Assembly (NCBI GenBank): GCA_002748505.1
Contig: PDSN01000036.1
Coordinates: 1-6,479, forward strand
DNA from: Gammaproteobacteria bacterium
GTDB lineage: Bacteria > Pseudomonadota > Gammaproteobacteria > Pseudomonadales > Halieaceae
Direction of reading: 5' to 3'
DNA: 6,479 nucleotides
Part shown: positions 1-5,355 of the stretch, in pieces
Position numbering within the stretch: position 1 is the first letter of the stretch
Layout: the number at the start of each line of letters is the position of its first letter
Position numbers and translations under genes: made by a program
Notes under the pieces: model-generated
Seen by the model: the letters and a program-made list of their open reading frames with translations, nothing else
Database searches by the model: none
Told to the model about the DNA's origin: nothing

Positions 1-196
1 TTGCAGCAATCGTCTCGCCCACAGACACCGCGTGCAGCCAGATCACCGGCCTGCCATCGTCTTGCGGCGGGCTGAAAAAACCCAGGCGCTCAAGCAGGCG
101 CCGTCGATAGGCGGGAGCTTTGCGCGAGCGCCATAGCAAACGCAACACGATAAACGGCAATAACAAATAAAAAACGGCGCTGTAAAGCAGGCGCAT
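1..196 (-). CDS. waaA: 3-deoxy-D-manno-octulosonic acid (Kdo) transferase, N-terminal part
   Basis: This is the first 65 codons of a gene cut by the left edge. The protein starts MRLLYSAVFYLLLPFIVLRL, a hydrophobic N-terminal membrane anchor. It continues with a basic RSRKAPAYRRR stretch, then ERLGFFSPP and IWLHAVSVGET. These match the order and wording of the WaaA/KdtA N-terminus as I remember it from E. coli (RKAPAYRKRWGERYGF, then LHSVSVGET). The family transfers Kdo from CMP-Kdo to lipid A precursor at the inner face of the cytoplasmic membrane, the first step of lipopolysaccharide core assembly. The Glu of SVGET lies in the region assigned to catalysis. The ATG start is supported by an AGGGAG ribosome binding site 7 bases upstream. 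The gene diverges from the methyltransferase gene. Whether the protein is mono- or bifunctional cannot be judged from this fragment. Confidence 0.88.
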   Translation of the reverse strand, partial: MRLLYSAVFYLLLPFIVLRLLWRSRKAPAYRRRLLERLGFFSPPQDDGRPVIWLHAVSVGETIAA

Positions 197-203
197 ACGG
201 TGT

Positions 204-209
204 CTCCCT
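204..209 (-). promoter_or_regulatory. Ribosome binding site of waaA
   Basis: On the minus strand this reads AGGGAG, 7 bases before the ATG at 196. It fixes the waaA start. Confidence 0.6.
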
Positions 210-217
210 GTGAGCGC

Positions 218-257
218 TAACCCGAAAATTCCATTTACTGGTGAAATATCCGGGTTA
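218..257. repeat. Imperfect inverted repeat in the waaA/methyltransferase divergent spacer
   Basis: TAACCCG at 218-224 is matched exactly, inverted, by CGGGTTA at 251-257. Further pairing continues inward in part: GAAAATT-like sequence on the left faces GATATTT-like sequence on the right in reverse complement. The arms flank about 26 bases. It lies in the leader of waaA, 21 bases upstream of its start codon, so it could be an operator or an RNA hairpin in the 5' leader. No T-run follows on either strand, so a simple terminator is unlikely. The function is unknown. Confidence 0.4.
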
Positions 258-280
258 AGCATAACGGCGCTGGCGCGCCC

Positions 281-309
281 TTGCCAGTGGACAATAAAGC
301 CGCTACGGT
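281..309 (+). promoter_or_regulatory. Possible weak promoter of the methyltransferase gene
   Basis: TTGCCA at 281-286 matches five of six -35 consensus bases. It is followed after 17 bases by TACGGT at 304-309, a poor -10 with three of six matches. Transcription would start about 20 bases before the ATG at 337. Spacing is right but the -10 is weak, so this is only a candidate. Confidence 0.25.
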
Positions 310-336
310 TGTCGGTTTGACGTATTGTGGTTTTGT

Positions 337-951
337 ATGACGATTGAACTGCCCTTTGATGTCAGCGAGGTCAAAGGTTTTTTACACCGGCGCGAAGCGC
401 TGGCGCTGTACGACTATGCCCATAGTGCAAGTGCCCTTGGCGCAGTGCTGGAAATTGGCTCTTACTGCGGCAAATCCACTATTTATCTGGGGCTTGCCTG
501 TCAAAAGGCGGGGCGCAGCCTGTTTGCACTGGATCACCATCGCGGCTCCGAAGAACACCAACCCGGGCAATGGTTTCACGACCCTGCCCTGGCCGATGGC
601 GCTGGTGGCATGGATACTTTTGGCGAATTCCGCCGCAATATCGACCGCGCGGGACTTAGCGATACGGTTATCCCCATCGTTGCCAGCTCAAAAAACGCTT
701 CGCGGGACTGGGCAACGCCGCTAGGCATGGTTTTTATTGATGGCGGCCACAGTCTGGATGCGGCACTTACGGACTACCGCTGCTGGGCCTCCCACGTGCT
801 GCGCGGCGGCATTTTAGCAATTCACGATATTTTTCCCGACCCCACCGAGGGCGGCCAGGCGCCAATTGCAGTGCTCAAACTGGCGCTGGCGTCGGGCTTG
901 TTTACGCAGATTGATCAGATAGAAACTCTGGCGGTGCTCAGACGCTTATAA
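337..951 (+). CDS. Class I SAM-dependent methyltransferase, substrate unknown
   Basis: The 204-residue protein has a Rossmann-type methyltransferase fold. Motif I, the SAM-binding glycine loop, reads LEIGSYCGKSTIYLG at residues 38-52. An acidic residue follows at D66 (ALDHH), where the ribose-binding acidic residue of the fold is expected. FIDGGH at 133-138 and GGILAIHDIF at 157-166 are typical of the Methyltransf_24 type of class I enzymes. There is no signal peptide or membrane segment, so it should be cytoplasmic. I start at ATG 337. A TTG at 325 in the same frame would add four residues (MWFC), but neither start has a clear ribosome binding site. It diverges from waaA and converges on tolC. 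A role in modifying an envelope glycan or lipid is possible from this position alone, but nothing in the sequence shows the substrate. Confidence 0.85.
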   Translation: MTIELPFDVSEVKGFLHRREALALYDYAHSASALGAVLEIGSYCGKSTIYLGLACQKAGRSLFALDHHRGSEEHQPGQWFHDPALADGAGGMDTFGEFRRNIDRAGLSDTVIPIVASSKNASRDWATPLGMVFIDGGHSLDAALTDYRCWASHVLRGGILAIHDIFPDPTEGGQAPIAVLKLALASGLFTQIDQIETLAVLRRL

Positions 952-959
952 CATCAGGC

Positions 960-2360
960 TCACAAGCCGCCCGCACCCGTCGCTTTCACAGGCGCGGGCT
1001 TTAAATACGCATCCAACTGCAGGATATCCTCAGGGCTCAGCTGCCCCGCCTGCTGCTTGAGCCGCATCATCGCAATCACATAGTCGTAGCGACTGTTGGC
1101 GTAGTCGCGCTGGGCGCTGTAGAGCGCGTTTTGCGCGTTGAGCACGTCCACCACGTTGCGCGTACCAACGTCATAACCCGCCTGGGTAGCATCCAGTGCA
1201 CTCCTGGACGACACAATGCTCTGCTTGCGCGCGGCCACGCGGGACACATTGCTCATCACGGTCATATGTTGAGAACGGGTGTTCGCAATGGTGTCGCGGG
1301 TGAGATGAATGCGCTGCTCGCGAGCCAGGTTAAACTGCTGCGCGGCCTGGCGACGGGTCGCACTGACGGCACCGCCGCTGTAAAGTGGCGCGCTCAAGGT
1401 CAAGGCCCATTGTTTGGTATCCTGACTGCCATCGGGCGAGCCGGGACTGGCCGGAAAAATCCGGGTGCTGCCATCGGTGTCAAAGTCAGAATAGGTGTAA
1501 CTACCGCTCAAGGTTGGCAGATGACCAGCCTTTTTCGCCTTGGCATTGGCGCGGGCGGCATCTTCAGCGTAACGCGCCGCCGCCAGACTGTAGTTATTGG
1601 CCAGCGCAAAATCCACCCACTGTGCGCGATCAACCGGATTGGGCTTGGCAATCGGAAAGTTTTCTGCGAGCACGTTGAGTTCGCCGTGTTGCTGGCCAGT
1701 CAATACCGAGAGCTGCTCGATCGCAACGGCCACGGCATTTTCGTATTCAATACGTTGCACGCGGGCAAGATCATAGGCCGCCTGGGCTTCATACACATCC
1801 GTTATCGCAATCAAACCCACATCAAAACGCTGCCGGGTTTGCTCCAACTGACGCTCCAAAGCGCGCTCCTGGGCAAGACTTGCCTGTAGATTATCTCTGG
1901 CGCGCAAAACAGCGAAGTAAGCACTTACTGTTCGTAAAATAAGCCCCTGCTGGTTAGCCGCAAAAGTCGCCCTGGCTCGCTTGCTGATCTGTTGACCGGA
2001 TTTGAAAGAGAACCAGTTCGACAAATCGAAGATCGACTGGGACAGTGACAGACGAAACCCCTTGGTATCGTAATCACTGTCAGCGCGCACATCTATCGGC
2101 GTTGCCACACCACCCACATCTGCATAGCTGACGCTGCGACTGTCTGAATCGGTGTCGGTATAGCTGTAACTCGCACCAAGCTGCGGCAACATAGCCGATA
2201 GCGCCAGTTTCTCAGTTTCCAGATCAGCCTGTAACTGTGCCTCGGCCATCTTAAGCTGAGCATCATTCTTCACCGCCAACTGGTAAATATCACTGAGCGA
2301 CTCCCCGCTGACGGGTAAAGACAGTGGAAGAACGGCAAAAAGAACAAAAAGGCGTTTCAT
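960..2360 (-). CDS. tolC: TolC-family outer-membrane channel protein
   Basis: The 466-residue protein has a signal peptide (MKRLFVLFAVLPLSLPVSG, cleavage near residues 19-20) and two outer-membrane efflux repeats, roughly residues 22-225 and 245-445. The duplication shows directly: GASYSYTDTDSDS near 62-74 mirrors GSYTYSDFDTDGS near 286-298, each an extracellular hairpin of the barrel. VGLIAITDV at 181-189 and AGYDVGTRNVVDVLNAQ at 394-410 match E. coli TolC periplasmic gate segments. T187, D188, Y396, R401 and D405 correspond to the E. coli gate and constriction residues T152, D153, Y362, R367 and D371. The second constriction aspartate (D374 in E. coli) is Asn here, N408. TolC trimers form the outer-membrane exit duct for multidrug pumps and type I secretion. 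The protein lacks most of the long E. coli C-terminal tail. The gene has its own promoter and converges on the methyltransferase gene with 8 bp between stops. Confidence 0.95.
   Translation of the reverse strand: MKRLFVLFAVLPLSLPVSGESLSDIYQLAVKNDAQLKMAEAQLQADLETEKLALSAMLPQLGASYSYTDTDSDSRSVSYADVGGVATPIDVRADSDYDTKGFRLSLSQSIFDLSNWFSFKSGQQISKRARATFAANQQGLILRTVSAYFAVLRARDNLQASLAQERALERQLEQTRQRFDVGLIAITDVYEAQAAYDLARVQRIEYENAVAVAIEQLSVLTGQQHGELNVLAENFPIAKPNPVDRAQWVDFALANNYSLAAARYAEDAARANAKAKKAGHLPTLSGSYTYSDFDTDGSTRIFPASPGSPDGSQDTKQWALTLSAPLYSGGAVSATRRQAAQQFNLAREQRIHLTRDTIANTRSQHMTVMSNVSRVAARKQSIVSSRSALDATQAGYDVGTRNVVDVLNAQNALYSAQRDYANSRYDYVIAMMRLKQQAGQLSPEDILQLDAYLKPAPVKATGAGGL
969..1002 (+). terminator. 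Possible terminator of the methyltransferase gene, inside the 3' end of tolC
   Basis: GCCCGC at 969-974 pairs with GCGGGC at 994-999 and is followed by TTT on the plus strand. The stem is 6 bp of G and C, but the loop is 19 bases and the T-run short. It begins 17 bases after the methyltransferase stop codon and lies within the last codons of tolC, since the convergent genes leave only 8 bp between them. On the minus strand no T-run follows, so it would not serve tolC. Confidence 0.25.
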
Positions 2361-2370
2361 GTCTGGTGAT

Positions 2371-2376
2371 TTCCTT
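2371..2376 (-). promoter_or_regulatory. Ribosome binding site of tolC
   Basis: The minus strand reads AAGGAA, 10 bases before the tolC ATG at 2360. The signal peptide starting there supports the same start. Confidence 0.5.
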
Positions 2377-2395
2377 ACTTCGCAAGCCAGCGCCG

Positions 2396-2424
2396 ATTAT
2401 AAAATAGAACCACGCCGAATACAC
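2396..2424 (-). promoter_or_regulatory. Probable sigma-70 promoter of tolC
   Basis: The minus strand has a perfect TATAAT -10 at 2401-2396. After a 17-base spacer the -35 position is GTGTAT (2424-2419), a weak match. Transcription would start near 2388, giving a leader of about 28 bases before the tolC ATG. The perfect -10 and short leader make this the best tolC promoter. A perfect TTGACA on the same strand at 2505-2500 lacks a usable -10. Confidence 0.5.
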
Positions 2425-2511
2425 GATCAGTGTCGCCAATAGCAAAACAAATAGAAAGAGACCGGAAGACGAGCCGTGTCGACAGTGCGGTAAACGCCCT
2501 GTCAACCATGA

Positions 2512-2533
2512 TAATGTGAACTAACTCGCATTT
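2512..2533. promoter_or_regulatory. CRP/Vfr-type cAMP receptor protein binding site
   Basis: The core reads TGTGA (2515-2519), six spacer bases, then TCGCA (2526-2530), flanked by AA and TTT. Across 22 bases it matches the E. coli CRP consensus at 17 positions, including nine of ten bases in the TGTGA/TCACA half-sites. The centre is at 2522.5, about 75 bases before the yqiB start codon and about 134 bases before the likely tolC transcription start. It is therefore better placed to act on yqiB-cpdA. Because cpdA encodes the cAMP phosphodiesterase, a feedback role is plausible. A GATAAT hexamer at 2510-2515 overlaps the left half-site, so repression is also possible if that is a real -10. Binding is inferred from the motif only. 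Confidence 0.6.
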
Positions 2534-2551
2534 TACAACACTACTCCACGG

Positions 2552-2568
2552 TACGGTGATGCTAAACT
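2552..2568 (+). promoter_or_regulatory. Candidate -10 elements for the yqiB-cpdA operon
   Basis: Two alternatives are seen. TACGGT at 2552-2557 is a weak -10 that would put the start near 2564 and the CRP-like site at about -41.5, the class II activation position. TAAACT at 2563-2568, preceded by TG and one base (an extended -10), would put the start near 2575 and the CRP-like site near -52.5, a less usual distance. Either start would exclude the GTG at 2556 as the initiation codon of yqiB. I cannot choose between them from sequence. Confidence 0.3.
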
Positions 2569-2597
2569 GTAGAGTCCTGAGGTATCGGCTGGAAACA

Positions 2598-3038
2598 ATG
2601 ACTCCGAGTAGAACACGGTACAAAACTAACATCCGCAGCTTGCATGCCCTTTGCGAGACGAATTACCTGCGCCTGCTGCGTTTGTTTCCCGATTACGAAA
2701 CCAGCAACTTACGCGATTTCACCGTTGCCGGCACCCGTATCAATATTACCGTAACCGAGCGCAGCCGTTTTACCACGTTTTTCACGCTAGTACAGCACCA
2801 GCGCGATGTCTGGCTGGGGTCGCTGCGGATTGAACTGCGCTGCTACCACGATGTGCGTATGCTGGAGGTAGTGCGCTTTCAATCTCACCAGCCAGTGTCC
2901 GCACGCTACCACTACCCCAACAACGCCATGTACCAGCCCGATGAGAAACACCAGCAAAATCTGTTTCTATCTGATTGGCTTAACTGGTGCCTGGCGCACG
3001 GTCAAAATCACACGATTGCGGTGAGTACCAGCACATGA
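2598..3038 (+). CDS. yqiB: DUF1249 family protein YqiB
   Basis: The 146-residue cytoplasmic protein matches E. coli YqiB along its length. Shared segments include LCETNYLRLLRLFP at 18-31 (E. coli LCEMNFSQLRRLLP), ITVTERSRFTT, CYHDVRMLEV, ARYHYPNN and DEKHQQNLFLSDWLNWCLAHG near the C-terminus. No enzymatic motif or membrane segment is visible, and the family has no established function that I know of. I start at ATG 2598, because homologues begin near there and a GGA lies a few bases upstream. The same frame is open from a GTG at 2556, but the extra 14 residues (MMLNCRVLRYRLET) look like leader sequence. Its stop overlaps the cpdA start in ATGA, so the two genes are translationally coupled, as in E. 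coli. A role in cAMP metabolism is inferred only from this linkage. Confidence 0.9.
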   Translation: MTPSRTRYKTNIRSLHALCETNYLRLLRLFPDYETSNLRDFTVAGTRINITVTERSRFTTFFTLVQHQRDVWLGSLRIELRCYHDVRMLEVVRFQSHQPVSARYHYPNNAMYQPDEKHQQNLFLSDWLNWCLAHGQNHTIAVSTST

Positions 3039-3877
3039 TGCGGACAGAGCAACAATCACAGTGCCAGATCGACAGCGGCAAATGCCTGCGCGTGGTGCAG
3101 ATTACCGATTCCCATCTCTGTGCTGAGCCCGGCGGTAAGCTGCTCGCGGTTGATACCGATTACTCGCTGCAGCAAGTTATTCGCCAGGTTCTGCAAGAAC
3201 AGAGCACAATGGATGTGGTTTTGGCCACCGGTGATCTGGCAGATAACGGCGCGGAGGACGCCTATTACCGCCTGCACGACTATTTCAACGCCGCGTTCAC
3301 CGTGCCCGTTTTTTGGCTGGCGGGCAATCACGATGACTGCGCCGCCATGAAGCGCGTTATCGGTGAGGGACGGGAGCTGACTGGCTCAATTGAAAGCCCA
3401 CACTGGCAAATCCTGATGCTGAACTCACAAACGCCCGGTGAAGTGGGCGGTGAGCTGGGTCCCGGCCAGCTCGACTGGCTGGAGCAGCGCCTTAAAATCA
3501 GCGCCAAACGCGATGCATACGCGCTGTTGTGCCTGCACCATCACCCCGTCAACATCGGCTGCGACTGGTTAGACGAACAACGTATAGCGGATGCGGATGA
3601 ATTTTGGGCAATAATCGAGCGCTACCAACATGTGCGCGGCGTTATATGGGGGCACGTGCATCAGGAACTCGATCAAATGCGCGGCAATGTCAGATTACTC
3701 GCCAGCCCCAGTACCTGTGTGCAATTCAAGCCCAACTGCGAAGACTTTGCCGCCGACACCCTCGCTCCCGGTTACCGCTGGCTGGATTTACACGCCGATG
3801 GTCGTATCGACACCGGTGTTTCGCGCATTGTCGATGAGACGTTTGTGGTGGATTTAGAATCGGGTGGGTACTTGTAA
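3035..3877 (+). CDS. cpdA: 3',5'-cyclic AMP phosphodiesterase CpdA
   Basis: The 280-residue protein is a calcineurin-like metallophosphoesterase with the full class III phosphodiesterase motif set. These are D25-x-H27 in QITDSHL, GDLADNG at 66-72, GNHD at 97-100, LHHHP at 167-171 and GHVHQE at 206-211, which together bind the two-metal centre. The CpdA-specific segments SPSTCVQFKPNCEDF and LAPGYRWLDLHADG match E. coli CpdA closely, separating it from other metallophosphoesterases. It hydrolyses cAMP to AMP in the cytoplasm and so limits CRP/Vfr signalling. The ATG at 3035 overlaps the yqiB stop by 4 bases. GGTGAG 9 bases upstream serves as ribosome binding site, and a second ATG follows at 3038. 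An upstream in-frame ATG at 2987 lies within yqiB and adds residues without family similarity. The likely operon promoter carries a CRP-like site. The yqiA and parE genes that often follow cpdA are absent here. Confidence 0.95.
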   Translation: MMRTEQQSQCQIDSGKCLRVVQITDSHLCAEPGGKLLAVDTDYSLQQVIRQVLQEQSTMDVVLATGDLADNGAEDAYYRLHDYFNAAFTVPVFWLAGNHDDCAAMKRVIGEGRELTGSIESPHWQILMLNSQTPGEVGGELGPGQLDWLEQRLKISAKRDAYALLCLHHHPVNIGCDWLDEQRIADADEFWAIIERYQHVRGVIWGHVHQELDQMRGNVRLLASPSTCVQFKPNCEDFAADTLAPGYRWLDLHADGRIDTGVSRIVDETFVVDLESGGYL

Positions 3878-3886
3878 ACCTGTCCT

Positions 3887-3921
3887 CAGATCTTACAAGC
3901 TTCGCATCGGCTTCTTATCTG
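3887..3921. repeat. Interrupted stem-loop after cpdA
   Basis: CAGAT at 3887-3891 pairs with ATCTG at 3917-3921. An inner AAGC/GCTT pair, separated by a small internal loop, encloses 9 bases. It starts 10 bases after the cpdA stop codon. No T-run follows on either strand, so it is at most an unconventional terminator or a 3'-end processing hairpin. Confidence 0.3.
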
Positions 3922-3928
3922 AAAAACT

Positions 3929-3964
3929 GCCCCCACACTCCTCGAACTGAGAAGCGGGGGGGGC
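3929..3964. repeat. GC-rich inverted repeat with an eight-G run
   Basis: GCCCCC at 3929-3934 pairs with GGGGGC at 3959-3964. The right arm is part of an uninterrupted run of eight G at 3956-3963. A competing stem, GCTTCT at 3910-3915 with AGAAGC at 3950-3955, overlaps it. The spacer lies between the convergent cpdA and pntB genes, where transcripts must end. No T-run follows on the plus strand. Confidence 0.3.
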
Positions 3965-3984
3965 GGGCTAGTAGAGAAGGAAGC

Positions 3985-4002
3985 GGGGGTTGATCAACCC
4001 CC
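3985..4002 (-). terminator. 18-bp perfect palindrome spanning the pntB stop codon, possible terminator
   Basis: The sequence GGGGGTTGATCAACCCCC is its own reverse complement. As RNA it would form a 7-bp stem with a GATC loop. It contains the pntB stop codon (minus-strand TGA, 3996-3994) and the last two glycine codons. On the minus strand it is followed by CGCTTCCTTCTCT, which is pyrimidine-rich but not a proper T-run. A terminator or 3'-end stabiliser of the pnt transcript fits its place. A protein-binding site is the alternative. Confidence 0.4.
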
Positions 4003-5352
4003 AAACTCCCGCACCAAGGTGCCAATGGATTCCTTGGCATCGCCGAACAACATGCGGGTGTTTTCCTTGTAAAACAGCGGGTTTTCGATACCGGCAAAAC
4101 CCGATGCCATAGAGCGCTTGAGCACGAAGACGGTGCGTGCCTGATCTACATTGATGACCGGCATACCGTAAATCGGGCTGGACTCGACCTCGCGCGCAGC
4201 GGGGTTGACCACATCGTTAGCGCCAATCACGATGGCAACGTCTACGTTTTCCATGCGCGGATTGATTTCATCCATTTCCAGTAACTGATCGTAGGGCACA
4301 TCAGCCTCGGCAAGCAGCACGTTCATATGACCGGGCATACGACCGGCAACCGGGTGAATACCAAAATTCACCTCCGCGCCGTTGCGCTCCAATTGCTCCA
4401 TCAGCTCCTTGACCACATGCTGCGCCTGCGCCACAGCCATACCGTAGCCGGGGATAATCGCCACACTGCTGGCAGCTTCCAGCACATAGTAGGCATCTTC
4501 GGCGGAAATCGGTTTAATCTCGCCGTCGATGTCCACGGTCTCAACCACGCCGCTGCCAAAACCACTAAACAGCACATTGGCGAGGGAGCGGTTCATCGCC
4601 TTACACATGATCTGGGTGAGGATGATGCCCGACGCGCCCACCAGCGCACCGGCGACGATGAGAATATTGTTTTCGATAGCAAAACCCGCAGCACAGGCCG
4701 CGAGACCGGAATAGCTGTTCAGCAGTGAGATCACCACCGGCATGTCCGCACCGCCAATTGGCAGCACCGCCATCACCCCAAACACCAGCGCCAGCACCAC
4801 CAGCAGAATCAGCCAAAATGGTGCGGTGGGGAAGCAGACAAACAACACCGCAGAGAGCACAATGCCCGCCACAATCGCGCCATTGACCATTTTCTGACTG
4901 GGAAACATCACCGGAGCGCTGGCAAGCTTTTCACTCAATTTGCCGTAGGCAACCAAAGAACCCGTAAAGGTGACACCACCAATCAATACCGAGAGCACCA
5001 CTGTAATCAGGGTCAATGCGCCCGCGTTGTGGGGATCTAAGGCTGCGAGGCCAACCAGCAGACTCGCCATACCACCAAAACCGTTAAACAGGGCCACCAT
5101 TTCCGGCATGGATGTCATCGCCACTGTACGCGCCGCAACCGCACCGATGCCGCCGCCGACGATAACACCAACCACAATAGCCGTATAGGACACCACACCC
5201 TGATCGAGCAGTGCGGCAATCACCGCCAATAACATACCAAGGGCAGAAATAAAATTGCCCCGCCTGGCGGTATCAGGTGAACTTAACTGCTTCAGGCCAA
5301 AAATAAACAAACCCGCAGAGACCACGTAGGCCAGTTGAATAAGCACGTCCAT
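3994..5352 (-). CDS. pntB: NAD(P) transhydrogenase subunit beta
   Basis: The 452-residue membrane protein carries the transmembrane domain dII (about residues 1-265, many hydrophobic helices) and the cytoplasmic NADP(H)-binding domain dIII (about 270-452). dIII motifs are intact: IIPGYGMAVAQAQ at 299-311, GIHPVAGRMPGHMNVLLAEA at 331-350, VIGANDVVNPAA at 375-386, and KRSM with GFAG at 412-421. The enzyme couples hydride transfer from NADH to NADP+ with inward proton flow, supplying NADPH. The position aligned with the E. coli channel histidine H91 is Asn here, N90 in ALFNGFGG. I start at ATG 5352, which has AAGGAGG 8 bases upstream. A TTG at 5355 directly after the pntAB stop is a less likely start. 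It is the last gene of the pnt operon, 3 bases after pntAB, and converges on cpdA. Confidence 0.96.
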   Translation of the reverse strand: MDVLIQLAYVVSAGLFIFGLKQLSSPDTARRGNFISALGMLLAVIAALLDQGVVSYTAIVVGVIVGGGIGAVAARTVAMTSMPEMVALFNGFGGMASLLVGLAALDPHNAGALTLITVVLSVLIGGVTFTGSLVAYGKLSEKLASAPVMFPSQKMVNGAIVAGIVLSAVLFVCFPTAPFWLILLVVLALVFGVMAVLPIGGADMPVVISLLNSYSGLAACAAGFAIENNILIVAGALVGASGIILTQIMCKAMNRSLANVLFSGFGSGVVETVDIDGEIKPISAEDAYYVLEAASSVAIIPGYGMAVAQAQHVVKELMEQLERNGAEVNFGIHPVAGRMPGHMNVLLAEADVPYDQLLEMDEINPRMENVDVAIVIGANDVVNPAAREVESSPIYGMPVINVDQARTVFVLKRSMASGFAGIENPLFYKENTRMLFGDAKESIGTLVREFGG

Positions 5353-5355
5353 CAA

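Larger units (their letters stand above)
2361..2597. other. Divergent regulatory region between tolC and yqiB
   Basis: This 237-bp spacer holds the tolC promoter on the left and a CRP-like site and possible promoters for yqiB-cpdA on the right. It has no convincing coding content. Open frames here lack ribosome binding sites and resemble no known protein. In several gammaproteobacteria nudF lies at this place ahead of yqiB, and I see no remnant of it. Confidence 0.6.
3878..3993. other. Convergent spacer between cpdA and pntB
   Basis: This 116-bp spacer has no coding content that I can support. It contains the two inverted repeats annotated here, the eight-G run and the left part of the pntB palindrome. 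No canonical hairpin with a T-run is visible for cpdA, although two convergent transcripts end here. Confidence 0.6.

Noticed and set aside
401..410. Asn at the second constriction-aspartate position of TolC (N408) as a sign of a non-functional or unusual channel
   Set aside because: The other gate residues are conserved, and I believe DVLNAQ is a common variant in TolC homologues outside the enterobacteria, so this is ordinary family variation. The numbers given here are protein residues.
344..724. An overlapping plus-strand frame inside the methyltransferase gene
   Set aside because: The other frame carries intact methyltransferase motifs. This one has none and no ribosome binding site.
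405..1000. Chance that the methyltransferase is part of a new defence or modification system
   Set aside because: It lacks DNA methyltransferase motifs such as DPPY or NPPF, has the small-molecule or glycan-type Methyltransf_24 pattern, and sits among housekeeping genes with no nuclease, toxin or mobile element nearby.
1131..1889. A 252-codon open frame on the plus strand, antisense to tolC
   Set aside because: It lies wholly inside tolC, which is a clear full-length family member. The antisense product is rich in His, Arg and Gly, resembles no family, and has no ribosome binding site. It is a by-product of the GC-biased codons of tolC.
2477..2505. Second tolC promoter with a perfect TTGACA on the minus strand
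   Set aside because: At 16-18 bases spacing the -10 position is TCGACA or similar, with no useful match to TATAAT. The promoter with TATAAT at 2401-2396 is better.
4327..4728. A 133-codon open frame on the plus strand, antisense to pntB
   Set aside because: It is entirely within the conserved dII/dIII coding region of pntB, has a low-complexity His/Arg composition, and no start signals.
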